A program made the position numbers and the translations under genes. Below the pieces are notes generated by a model that was not told where the DNA came from, did no database searches, and worked only from the letters and a program-made list of their open reading frames with translations. From NCBI RefSeq assembly GCF_027889715.1, contig NZ_JAPJZH010000006.1, forward strand, positions 238,882 through 302,881: DNA of 64,000 bases, in the 5' to 3' direction. Of the stretch, positions 45,293-54,800 are shown piece by piece (positions within the stretch are counted from its first letter, which is position 1; every line of letters starts with the position of its first letter). The stretch is from Allohoeflea poritis. GTDB lineage: Bacteria; Pseudomonadota; Alphaproteobacteria; Rhizobiales; Rhizobiaceae.

Positions 45293-47550
45293 ACAGCCGC
45301 CGGCCTGCGCTTGCCTTTCTTGCCCTCGCGCTGATCTTCGCCGCACCGGCGGCAGCGCAGGAGGAAGACACCTGCGCGGGCCTTGGCGACCTTTCCGGCC
45401 TCTACAAAACCTCCGACGGCAGCGTCGAGGCCAACTGGACCTTCGCCTCGTCGGGCGAAACGCCGCAGGCAGGCGATCCGTTCCAGGCCGAACACACCTA
45501 TCTGCCCGCCGTCGAACGGCTGGGGCCCGGCCCGCATTACCTTCTGTTTGGACGGATCGGCGATGGCTGCCGCTCGATCAGCGGTACCTGGCGGGCACTC
45601 TTCGCGCCGGCGGGCGGCGGCCTGACGACGGGCAGCTTCACCGCCTCGGTGTCGCCGGGCGCAATCACCATCGTCAGCGCCGATGACGATGCGGACCAGC
45701 CCATCGGCTGGCTCGGCCTCAACTACCAGATCGACGGCAATGGCGAGCCCGTGCCGGTCGACTTGCAGGAGCGGCTCGCTTTTTCGGGCAACACAGCGAC
45801 GACACGGGATGTCACCGTCGCAGGACAATTGCTGTTCGCCGGCGCGCGGCCTATAGTTGCGACGATCGAGATCGCGCAAACGCTGGCCTTTGACGGGCGA
45901 CAACAGCGCAGCCGAACGGTCGAGACCAGCCCGCTGACCTTTGCCGGGCCGAGGGGTGGCGCACGGACCGTCGAACTTGATGCGACGCTGGTCTATCGCG
46001 GCGCATCCCTTGGTGCCCGTCCAATAGACCTTGCGGAAGCGCTCGCCTTTTCGGGCAAGAACAACGCGCAACGCGTTGTGGCTCCTGAGGAAAGCCTGTC
46101 CTTCAGCGGCAAGCCGCACATCAAGCGCACGGTCCTGTTATCCGAGACATTGGCCTTTCCCGGCCGGCCCGTCGCGACGCGCACCATCGCACTTGAAGAG
46201 GCCCTCGCCTTTTCCGGCAAGCCGCATGTGGTGCGGCGGCTGACCTTCGACAGCATGCTGGAATTCCATGGCGACGACCGTGCGCCGCGCCAGGTGGAAA
46301 CCGGCGTGCTGCGCTTTTCGGGCATGCCGCCCGCCGCGCGCCGCATCGCCCTATCCGAGACGCTTGAACTGCATGGTCTGGCGCCGGCCGGGCGCACCAT
46401 GACGCTGTCGCGGCGACTGGCCTTCCGGGCCGAGCGGGACGGCACGCGGCCCGTCGCTTTTTCGCAAAGCCTCGCCTTTTCCGGCCCGCTTGCAACGAGC
46501 CGCCCGGTCGAAATGACCGCGCCGCTCAGCTTCCACGGCGATACTGTGGAAACGCTGGATGTCGCCCTGCCCGTCGGCCTCGCCTTTTCCGGCAAGCAGG
46601 CGCGGGCGCGCATCGTCCTGACGGAGGCCGCGCTCGAATTTCACGGCATGACCGGGCCAGTCGAGGTCTCCATCGTCTTGGAGAATCTCGATCCGGTCGG
46701 CGCCGGACCCTGCGGGCTGATGCTCGATACGGGCCTGCGCACCCTCGATATCGAGGAGAGCCTGCCGGATACGCCGGAGGGCATTACACCGGAGTATATC
46801 GAGAAGCTGCGCGCCGCCTTCGGGCCTTATCACAGCTATGTCGCCGATACGCTCGACCGGCAGGCCGCCTGCATGGAGGAACGGCTTGAAGGCTTTCGCG
46901 CGATCGCCACGGACAACGCCCATGAAGGTTGGCTGAATGCGCCGACCTTCAATGCCGAGACCTTCTATACCAACCAGATCCGCGCCACGCGCAACGCCGC
47001 GCTCTATCTGCGTCAGATCGCCTGGGAGCTCGAGGGCATCGCGCAGATCCTCAATGACGAGGAAAGCTTCCACAGCTTCGTAACAGGCGTCGACGCACCG
47101 GAAGCGGCGAATTTCGGCCTGGTGACGGACGGCGCGGCGGTGCCGGTGCCGCAGGGCGGCGATGTCATGCGGGCGCGCGATTTCGAGCTGATGGTGAAAC
47201 ACGCCCCGGAAACCGCCGAAACGCTCGTCAATGAGCGCAACCGCTACCTGCACCGCAAGCTGGGGCAAAGACTCGCCTATCTCGAAGCGCTGCTGCCGCG
47301 CACCATCGGCGGCCTTGCCGAATGGACGCAGGTCGAGGGCTATCTGACCCGCGAATTCATGCCCCGTGTTGCCGGCGAGATCGCTGCCGGCACCGGCCAG
47401 GACGCGGCTTCCTATGCGCAGGAATTCTCCGAGCTTGCCCAGGTGACCGGCAACCGCATCAGTGGCGGCGAATTTGCCGACTTCATGGGCGGCAAGGTGC
47501 GTGACGGCGATTTCGACCCGTGGCCGGACGCGAAGGTCCTTCTACCCTGA
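45289..47550 (+). CDS. Secreted protein with about 17 tandem 18-residue repeats
   Basis: 753 aa. Signal peptide residues 1-23. An N-terminal domain (about 25-150) has Cys29 and Cys94 and ends in LGLNYQIDG. From about residue 154 to 465 there are roughly 17 repeats of 17-19 residues with the pattern R-T-V-x-L-x-E-x-L-A-F-S-G-K-P; clear units are RTIALEEALAFSGKPHVV, RTVLLSETLAFPGRPVAT and RPIDLAEALAFSGKNNAQ. The periodic alternation of strand-like residues and a Phe-Ser/His-Gly turn suggests a beta-rich stack. A helical C-terminal domain (about 475-753) follows, with paired Cys474 and Cys527-region residues. No known domain recognised; possibly a surface or periplasmic scaffold. Confidence 0.75.
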   Translation: MNSRRPALAFLALALIFAAPAAAQEEDTCAGLGDLSGLYKTSDGSVEANWTFASSGETPQAGDPFQAEHTYLPAVERLGPGPHYLLFGRIGDGCRSISGTWRALFAPAGGGLTTGSFTASVSPGAITIVSADDDADQPIGWLGLNYQIDGNGEPVPVDLQERLAFSGNTATTRDVTVAGQLLFAGARPIVATIEIAQTLAFDGRQQRSRTVETSPLTFAGPRGGARTVELDATLVYRGASLGARPIDLAEALAFSGKNNAQRVVAPEESLSFSGKPHIKRTVLLSETLAFPGRPVATRTIALEEALAFSGKPHVVRRLTFDSMLEFHGDDRAPRQVETGVLRFSGMPPAARRIALSETLELHGLAPAGRTMTLSRRLAFRAERDGTRPVAFSQSLAFSGPLATSRPVEMTAPLSFHGDTVETLDVALPVGLAFSGKQARARIVLTEAALEFHGMTGPVEVSIVLENLDPVGAGPCGLMLDTGLRTLDIEESLPDTPEGITPEYIEKLRAAFGPYHSYVADTLDRQAACMEERLEGFRAIATDNAHEGWLNAPTFNAETFYTNQIRATRNAALYLRQIAWELEGIAQILNDEESFHSFVTGVDAPEAANFGLVTDGAAVPVPQGGDVMRARDFELMVKHAPETAETLVNERNRYLHRKLGQRLAYLEALLPRTIGGLAEWTQVEGYLTREFMPRVAGEIAAGTGQDAASYAQEFSELAQVTGNRISGGEFADFMGGKVRDGDFDPWPDAKVLLP

Positions 47551-47557
47551 TCGATCC

Positions 47558-48718
47558 TCAGCGCGCGGCGCGGGAAAGCGCCTGTTCGAGATCGTGGATC
47601 AGGTCGTCCGCGTCCTCGATGCCGATCGATAGTCGCAGCAGCCTTTCATGCACGGGAAAGCCTTCGCCGGAGACTGTCTTGCGGTGTTCGATCAGGCTCT
47701 CGACGCCGCCCAGCGATGTCGCCGGATAAAACACCTCGCAAAAGCGCGCGACGTCGATCGCCGTCTGCTCGCTGCCCTTGACGATCAGCGACAGCATGGC
47801 GCCGAACTGGCCATCGGTCTGGCGGTTGGCGACTTCGTGTCCCGGATCGGAGGCAAGGCCCGGATAAAGCACCGCCTCCAGATGTTCGTGGCCTTCGAAA
47901 TGCCGGGCGATGGCGAGCGCATTTTGCGACGCCCTTTCAACCCGCAGGAACAGCGTGCGCATGCCGCGGATGAGCAGCCAGGCATCGAAGGACTGCAGCA
48001 CCGTGCCCTGCAGCTTGCGGATCTCTGCGATCTTCTCGAAACCCGCATCGGCTTGGCGCACCGACAGCGCGCCGGCGGTGACATCCGAATGACCGTTTAG
48101 GAATTTGGTGGCCGAGTGGAAGGAGATATCGGCGCCGTGTTCCAGCGCGCGGGTCATCGAAGGCGGCGTTGCCGTGCAGTCGGTGATCAGCCGCGCACCG
48201 GCCGCGCGGGCGATCTTCGAGGCTGCGGCGATATCAGTCACCTCCCAGTTGGGATTGTTCGGCGTTTCCACCCATAAAAGCGCCGTCTCGCCCGGCCGCA
48301 CGGCGGCGGCCAGCTCGTCCAGATTGCCGGCCGTATAGGTGCTCAAGGCAAGAAGGCCCCTTTCCTCATAGGCGAGAAGCTGCTGGCGCACGCCGTGATA
48401 CATGACTTCGGGCGCGACCACATGGGCGCCGGCGGCGAGGCTCTCGATGACCGCCGTACAGGCCGACATGCCGGAGGAGAACAAAAGCGTGTCGCCCGCG
48501 CCCTCCAGCTCGGCGATGATGCTTTCAGCCTGCTGCGTCGTCTGGCTGCCGTCGCGCCGGTACCAGTAGGGCTTGCGGGTCGAATAATTGTGATCGCGCG
48601 CATAGGTCGCCGTCGGCTGGATGGCCGGGATCACGGCGCCCGTCTCGTCCTCGACGAAGTGCAGCGCCTGGGCCGTGCGGGTCTGGATGGCGGGTTTGCG
48701 GTTGCGGCCGTCGGTCAT
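47558..48718 (-). CDS. Atypical trans-sulfuration (Cys/Met metabolism) PLP enzyme
   Basis: 386 aa from the ATG at 48718, GGAAAAG upstream. Fold type I PLP enzyme: SSGMSACTAVIESLAAGAHVV, WVETPNNPNWEVTD, DISFHSATKFLNGHSDV with the Schiff-base Lys at residue 205, and SLGGVESLIEHRKT then LLRLSIGIEDADDLIHDLEQAL at the C-terminus. Departures from cystathionine lyases: the usual DNTFATP is DCTATPP and the Y-R-NPT element is YRRDGSQTT. It could be a gamma- or beta-lyase or synthase with an unusual substrate. It is divergent from the FAH-cyclase pair, 184 bp away. Confidence 0.85.
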   Translation of the reverse strand: MTDGRNRKPAIQTRTAQALHFVEDETGAVIPAIQPTATYARDHNYSTRKPYWYRRDGSQTTQQAESIIAELEGAGDTLLFSSGMSACTAVIESLAAGAHVVAPEVMYHGVRQQLLAYEERGLLALSTYTAGNLDELAAAVRPGETALLWVETPNNPNWEVTDIAAASKIARAAGARLITDCTATPPSMTRALEHGADISFHSATKFLNGHSDVTAGALSVRQADAGFEKIAEIRKLQGTVLQSFDAWLLIRGMRTLFLRVERASQNALAIARHFEGHEHLEAVLYPGLASDPGHEVANRQTDGQFGAMLSLIVKGSEQTAIDVARFCEVFYPATSLGGVESLIEHRKTVSGEGFPVHERLLRLSIGIEDADDLIHDLEQALSRAAR

Positions 48719-48902
48719 GGTCTTTTCCGTGTCGGTTGAAGCAAGCCGGCGGACGCCGGACGAGCGGCACCATGGCACGGGCGACGGCGCGAAGAAAGAG
48801 GCGGCGCGGCGCAAATATCCGCCGGCGCAATTCACACCCCGGCCTTGCGTTCGACACGGTGTCGGTTAAGTCTCTTGGCGAGAAGACCAGGAGGCGCTCC
48901 CC

Positions 48903-49892
48903 ATGAGATTGAGACGGGTCCGCACGGCCGACGGGCCGAGGATCGAGGCCGAGAACAACGGGCACTGGGTGCGCCTTGCCGACCTGTTGCGGCTCGCCAC
49001 CATCGCCGAGGCTTCGGACGTGACGGGCGATCCGGCCTCCGACATGATCGCCGCGCTGCAGCTTGGCGAAAAGGGCTGGGCGGCGCTGGCCGCCGAGATC
49101 GAGAGCCACGGCCGCCCGGCGCGCGCCGACGGGCATGTCACCCTGCCCTTCCAGCCGGCCTCGTTCCGCGATTTCATGCTGCATGAGGAACACGCCATCA
49201 ACGCCACGCGCGCCTATGTGAAGCGCTTCATGCCCGCCGCCTACCGCACTGCCAGCTTGGTCGAGAAGATCACCGGCAAGCCGTTCAGGAAGTTCCGCCC
49301 CAAGCCGCTCTGGTACAAGGAGCCGATCTACTATTTTGGCAATCATCTGAATGTCGCAACCGACGGCGACGAGATCGCCTGGCCGGCCTATACGAAGGCG
49401 CTGGACTATGAGCTGGAGATCGGCGCGGTGCTGGCCCACCCGCTCAAGGATGCGAGCCCCAGGGAGGCGGAAGCGGCGATCGGCGGCTTCGTCGTGCTCA
49501 ACGATTTCAGCGCGCGCGACGTGCAGGGGGCGGAGATGGGGTCGGGCTTCGGCCCGCAAAAGGCCAAGCATTTCAACAATGCGATTTCGGCGGTCGTGGT
49601 CACGGCCGATGAGGTCCTGCCGCATATCGATGCTCTTTCGGCCTCCGTTTCGATCAACGGGCGCACGGTTTCCACATGCCATTCGGCCGGCATGCGCTTT
49701 TCCTTCGGCGAATGCATCGCCCGGGCGGCGCGCGGCGAGCAGCTGCACCCGGGCGAACTCTTCGGCTCCGGCACGCTGCCCGGCGGCAGCGGCATGGAGA
49801 CCGACAACTGGCTGAAGCCCGGCGATGAGCTGACGCTGACCATCGAGCGCATCGGTTCGCTGACCAACACAATCGCAGGAGCGCCCGCATGA
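48903..49892 (+). CDS. Fumarylacetoacetate hydrolase-family protein
   Basis: 329 aa. FAH-fold hydrolase/decarboxylase/isomerase: the metal site YELEIGAVLAHPLKD (Glu-x-Glu), GFVVLNDFSARDVQGAEM (Asp), FGPQKAKHFNNAIS and the C-terminal GELFGSGTLPGGSGMETDNWLKPGDE are all present. The N-terminal domain is longer than in single-domain members. It overlaps the cyclase gene by four bases, so the two act in one pathway, perhaps breakdown of an aromatic or keto-acid intermediate. Substrate not identified. AGGAGG lies upstream of the ATG. Confidence 0.9.
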   Translation: MRLRRVRTADGPRIEAENNGHWVRLADLLRLATIAEASDVTGDPASDMIAALQLGEKGWAALAAEIESHGRPARADGHVTLPFQPASFRDFMLHEEHAINATRAYVKRFMPAAYRTASLVEKITGKPFRKFRPKPLWYKEPIYYFGNHLNVATDGDEIAWPAYTKALDYELEIGAVLAHPLKDASPREAEAAIGGFVVLNDFSARDVQGAEMGSGFGPQKAKHFNNAISAVVVTADEVLPHIDALSASVSINGRTVSTCHSAGMRFSFGECIARAARGEQLHPGELFGSGTLPGGSGMETDNWLKPGDELTLTIERIGSLTNTIAGAPA

Positions 49893-50650
49893 AGGTTGTC
49901 GATCTTTCGAAGCCGATCAAGTTCAACCCGGCCGATCCGTCCTTCATGCGCGTGAAGATCAGGCACAAGCCGCACCGCATCGGCCGGCTGCTGGTGCGCA
50001 TCCTCGGCCTGCCCTTCCGGCTGATGCCGAAGGACTTCGTCGGCTGGGCGGACGATACGATCACGAAGATGGGCGTGCACGCCACCACCCATATCGATGC
50101 GCCCTGGCACTATGGCGAGACGAGCGGCGGCAAGCGCGCGCAGACCATCGAGGAAATCCCGCTCGATCAGTGCATCGGCCCCGGCATCGTCTTGGACATG
50201 ACCCACAAGAAGGACGGCGAGATGATTCTGCCCGCCGACCTTGACGCGGCGCTGGAGGCGAATGGCGGTGAAATCGGCCCCGGCACCATCGTCCTCATCC
50301 GCACCGGGCGCGATGCATTCATCGGAACGAAGGAATACTGGAAGCGCGGCACCGGCATGGGCGCCGAGGCGACCAACTGGCTGCTCGACAAGGGCGTGAC
50401 GGTCTGCGGCATCGATCAGTGGGGCTGGGACCTGCCCTTCCACCACCAGATCGCTACCTCAAAGGCCGAAAACCGCGACGACCTCTTCTGGGAAGGCCAC
50501 AGGGTGGGCCAGCAGCGCCCCTACTGGCACATGGAGCAGCTCGTGAACCTCGCCGCCCTGCCGGCGAACGGGTTCAGGGTTTGTGTTTTTCCGCTGAAGC
50601 TGGTGGGGGCGAGCGCGGCGCCGGCAAGGGTGGTGGCGCTGGTGGAGTGA
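49889..50650 (+). CDS. Cyclase-family (kynurenine formamidase-like) metal hydrolase
   Basis: 253 aa. The signature of the family, here HATTHIDAPWHY (about residues 55-66), carries the zinc-binding His, His, Asp and His; the canonical motif is HXGTHXDXPXH, so Gly is replaced by Thr. Further features: IVLIRTGRDAFIG, GVTVCGIDQWGWDLP and WHMEQLVNLAALPANGFRVCVFPLKLVGASAAPARVVA at the end. Related enzymes open formamide or lactone rings, e.g. N-formylkynurenine. ATGA overlap with the FAH gene. Precise substrate unknown. Confidence 0.87.
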   Translation: MKVVDLSKPIKFNPADPSFMRVKIRHKPHRIGRLLVRILGLPFRLMPKDFVGWADDTITKMGVHATTHIDAPWHYGETSGGKRAQTIEEIPLDQCIGPGIVLDMTHKKDGEMILPADLDAALEANGGEIGPGTIVLIRTGRDAFIGTKEYWKRGTGMGAEATNWLLDKGVTVCGIDQWGWDLPFHHQIATSKAENRDDLFWEGHRVGQQRPYWHMEQLVNLAALPANGFRVCVFPLKLVGASAAPARVVALVE

Positions 50651-50712
50651 GTTTCGAGCTAAAGGGTGTTTGTATTCTGCAAATCAAAGATCATGTCGAT
50701 TCAGCGGCGAAG

Positions 50713-51759
50713 CTATGATGCAAAATAACTATCTTCAAATAGCATTTCAGCCCGCTCCAAATCTGCCATGGATTCAATCGTTACTTCGAGATCACCAGTT
50801 CCGAAATGGCCTATTTGTCGAACGTCTCGTGTAAATCCTTCTGCCAAAATCACAGTGTCCGGTTCGACATTCAGATAAACACGCAACAACTGCTTTTGAT
50901 TGTAGATTTGCACTGACGCGAAGTTTCGACGCCGGCGGTAAGCTATGTAGTGTTTTTGCGGATTGATTTTGATGTCATTCCCCAAACTCCGCAATTTCAC
51001 ATCAAGCGCGTCATACAGCTCGCGAAGGTTTGTTGGGGCCGCTTCAATTTTTTCAAGTGTCGTGGGAATTCTTCGAACGCTCTTTCTCTTGGCTTCACCA
51101 TCTCTGGCTGGTACTGCCTCTTCCAGTTCTTCGGCTAGCTTTGGCAAAACAAGCAGTCTGTGGATCAATCCTTCAACTGTATCCAATATTGTTGTTAGTT
51201 GTTCCTTGCTAGGCGCCCATCCTCGGTGTGCAGCGGCATTACCAGCCTGAACGACTGGCTTAATGATTTCGTGCTCGTGTTGCGAGATTTTGCCACTCTC
51301 ACGAAGCGCTTTCAAACCGCTTTGAAAGTTTCCTTTGTCACCAACTGTGAGAACAATCAGCCGATCGAGTAACGTGCGAGATCCGAACGTTGCGAGATAA
51401 TGAGATTCTGTTTGAAGCGACTTATATGTCTCTCTCAAAATCTCTTGCAATGTCGGATCGGGTAGATCGTCAAACCAATTGGGTAAGTCTCGATAGGTAA
51501 CAGGCGGATAAATGGTTTCGTTCCAATGCCCTTCACTATCTTGTTCGCCCGTTGTAGGGTCCTCAAAATACTCAATATCGTCTTCAGTAAGTGTTCGTTT
51601 CACCAATGCAGAATGCTCGCAACCACAGCATTCGATAATCAGCAACTCATTTTTAGTCCAATAGCCATTATCGCTGGTCTTTGTGTATTCACGCTGAACA
51701 AAGTGGTTGGTGTGACCACTGCAAATGTTGCAGAAAAATTTCCGAATCTGATCGCTCAT
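50713..51759 (-). CDS. DUF4145/DUF5655-like protein of the restriction island
   Basis: 348 aa. N-terminal CNIC and ECCGC pairs form a zinc ribbon (about residues 10-47). The middle resembles DUF4145: YLATFGSRTLLDRLI and VVQAGNAAAHRGWAPSKEQL, whose NxxAH pattern is typical of RM-associated DUF4145 proteins. The C-terminus (about 240-348, LGNDIKINPQKHYIAYRRRRNFASVQIYNQKQ) resembles DUF5655, found in nucleases and predicted transport proteins. The gene is visibly AT-richer than its surroundings and lies 46 bp after hsdR in the same direction. Likely an accessory defence protein; function not known. Confidence 0.78.
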   Translation of the reverse strand: MSDQIRKFFCNICSGHTNHFVQREYTKTSDNGYWTKNELLIIECCGCEHSALVKRTLTEDDIEYFEDPTTGEQDSEGHWNETIYPPVTYRDLPNWFDDLPDPTLQEILRETYKSLQTESHYLATFGSRTLLDRLIVLTVGDKGNFQSGLKALRESGKISQHEHEIIKPVVQAGNAAAHRGWAPSKEQLTTILDTVEGLIHRLLVLPKLAEELEEAVPARDGEAKRKSVRRIPTTLEKIEAAPTNLRELYDALDVKLRSLGNDIKINPQKHYIAYRRRRNFASVQIYNQKQLLRVYLNVEPDTVILAEGFTRDVRQIGHFGTGDLEVTIESMADLERAEMLFEDSYFAS

Positions 51760-51805
51760 ACGACAATCTATAGTGGTATCATCCAGCCTTGTGTACCGCT
51801 TAGAT

Positions 51806-54800
51806 TCAATCTTGTTCAGCAGCGCTTTGCATTATCCAGTCATAGGTCCGTTCAACTTTACGGTTCCACATGCTCTCCTCATATGATGCTGGAAGCGCAT
51901 CGAGCGCCTCTCTAATTTTCGCGCGAACGGCTGCCCTTGCCTTTTCTCGAAGCTGCCAGTCGAGCGCTTCGACTTCTGTCTTCACCCTGTGCAGCACATC
52001 GCCCGCAACCCGCTTGACCACTTCCCGCTCGTCTTCGCTAAGCTCAGGTCCGGGATTGGTCAGAAGATCGAATATGGCCAGTTCCTCTTCAGCCAGTCCT
52101 TCTCGTACGTTGCGGCGTTCTTCATCATCCAGCGTGCTCAGGAAATCGAGCAGGCGATTGACGAACTCCTCGGCCTCCATGTTTCCCGTGTTGTACTCGG
52201 CGACCAATGCTTCGAACTTTGCGACCAGTGTCGAGCGAATGGGATTTCGTGCAGCCATGGCCTTGACCTTTGCGCCTACGGCCGTTCGGAGCTTCTGCGC
52301 GCGCGTGGCAATCGCTTCGTCTTCCTTTTCCGCTCGTAGCTTATCAATGTCTATCTTGCTCAGATCGACCCGCCCTGTCGCATCATCGTCCTGCCGGATG
52401 GCAGCGCTTATTTGCACACCTTCGATGACATCGTCCAACAGGTCCTGGATTGCGTTTTCAATATCCGAAATATCGACCTGTCCCCGATCCGCCTTCAGGC
52501 ATTTTGCAACAAAGCGCAGCACGATAGCGCGGGCTTGTTCCGCACGGGCGCGCTTGTCCGGTAGAGCTGCGGTGAAGAGGCCCCAGACGTGCTTTTCATG
52601 CGCTGTGAAGGTCTTCACTACGTCGTCGCGAAGATTGAGCGCATCACGCGCCTTGTCGATGGCCGCCTGGCGATCGAATCCACGTGACGTGCGAATTGCC
52701 GACAAATCGGCACCATGGAAGCTCGCAAATTTCTCAACCTCATCCAGCGCTTTGAGGAATTCGGCGATCAGCTCGCCTTTGTCTTCAATCGGAGGCTTGT
52801 CATCCGTACGGGGTGTTACGTAGATTTCCAGCGCCTCCTGCAATTTGCGAAATATGCCGACATAATCGACGATCAGACCCGCTGACTTGCCTTCGGACGT
52901 GCGGTTGGCGCGCGCTATCGTCTGCATAAGCGTGTGATTGCGCATCGGTTTATCGAGATAGACCGTTGAGCAGGTCGGCACATCGAAGCCCGTTATCCAC
53001 ATGGCGCAAACGAATATCAGTCGCAGCGGATCTTCGTCGGCTTTGAAGCGATCATCGAGATCTTCATCGAGAATACGCTTTCGGTGAGGGCGAATGTCGA
53101 TGCCAAATTTCTCAAGATCGGCAATCTCATTCTGGCTCTGGCTCACGATCACGGCCATCTCGGTCTCGCGCATGTATTTAAGCCGATCCGTTTCTTCTTC
53201 TGTCGGGCTTGTCAGAGCCTCGAGGCGTTCGATCTCGGCATTCCAGCGTTTCTGCACCTTCTCGTGCATTCGCAGCGCCGTCGCCTTGTCTATGGCAACA
53301 AACATGCCTTTTCCGCGATAGCCGCGCGCTGGGAAGTGCTTAACAACATCTTCGGCAATCTTTTCGAGCCGGTCGTCTCGCGTGATGACGTGATATTGCC
53401 GCCCCATGCGTCGCTCGAGAGCTTTTTCCTGCTCTTCGTCGAGATCGGCATCGTCCAGCAATTCACCGAGCCGCTCATTCAGGTCATCGACCTTGAGCTG
53501 CAACTCGGGAATACGGTTCTCATAGTAGAGCGGAACAGTCGCGCCATCTTCCACGGACTGTGCAAAGTCATAGACCGAGACATAATTGCCGAAGACCTCG
53601 CGGGTCTTTTCTTCGCCCGCCAATAGCGGCGTACCGGTGAACCCAATAAAACTGGCATTGGGCAGGGCTGAGCGCATGTTCGCAGCAAAGGTGGCGTATT
53701 GCGAACGGTGGGCCTCATCCACGATCACTACGATGTCGTCGCGATCGGAAATCACGCCCAGCGGTTCAAGCTTATCCTCGCTGGCAAACTTCTGGATCAG
53801 TGTGAACATGAAGCGCTCATTGCCTTCCAACAATTGCAGAAGATGCTTGCGGGTCTGCGCCTGCGCGGCATCAGTTTGCTTTTCCAGCAGTCCGCATTCG
53901 GCGAAGGTCCGCGCGATCTGGTCGTCTAGTTCAGTTCGGTCGGTGACAATGACGAAGGTCATACCGCCGCGCATCTTGCGCAGTGCCTTACGCGCGAAGA
54001 AAACCATGGAGAGCGATTTACCGGAGCCCTGCGTGTGCCAGAACACGCCGATCTTGCCGTCGTTTTCTTCCCGCTTGTCCAGATTGGCGATGGCCCGGTT
54101 CACGCCGATCTTCTGGTGGTTTTGCGCAATCTTCTTCGCAAGGCCGTTTTTCTCGTCTTGAAACACGGTGAAATTTTCTACCATGTCGAGCAGTGCGGCG
54201 GGTGTGCAGGCAGCGCGTATGGCGCGTTCAAGTGAGATCTGTCCCGGTTCGTCTTCGTCCAACCGTTTCCATTGGCGGAAGAAGCGCCACGGGGCGTGGG
54301 AGGCGCCGATACGGGTGTCGGAGCCGTTGGACAGCAGGACAAAGCCGTTGCCGTGAAAGGCGTGCGGGATGGTGTCTTTATAGTCGGTCAGGTTGCCGGT
54401 GAAGGCGCGCTGCACGTTCACCTGCATGCCTTTGAGCTCGATGAACAGCAGCGGCATGCCGTTCACGAAACCGATCAGATCGGCGCGGCGAGAATGGAGT
54501 TCCGTGCCGAACCACACTTCCTCGGCGAGCAGAAAATCATTGGCGTCGATGGCTCGCCAGTCGATCACGCGGGCGGTCTGCGTCTCCGCCTCACCGCGTG
54601 CATTGCGGGTGGACACGGGCACGCCATCGCGCAACAGCGCCATCACCTCACGGTTGGCGGCATAGGGCGAAAGGCCGATGCGCGGGCGGGTGATCTCGCG
54701 ATAGGCCTGTTCCAGTGCGTCGCCGTCCAGATCGGCGTTCAGCCTTGCGAGCGCCGCGCGCAGTCGGTCCGGCAGCCACCATTCGCGCGGATACCAGCCT

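Noticed and set aside
48525..49748. 407-codon minus-strand frame spanning the FAH gene and the start of the PLP gene
   Set aside because: Conflicts with the FAH-family gene, which has all active-site motifs, and crosses a divergent promoter region.
50651..50712. Possible direct repeat or attachment site bounding the restriction island
   Set aside because: The left gap and the 57802-58076 right gap share no convincing repeat by eye, and no integrase or tRNA gene is present.
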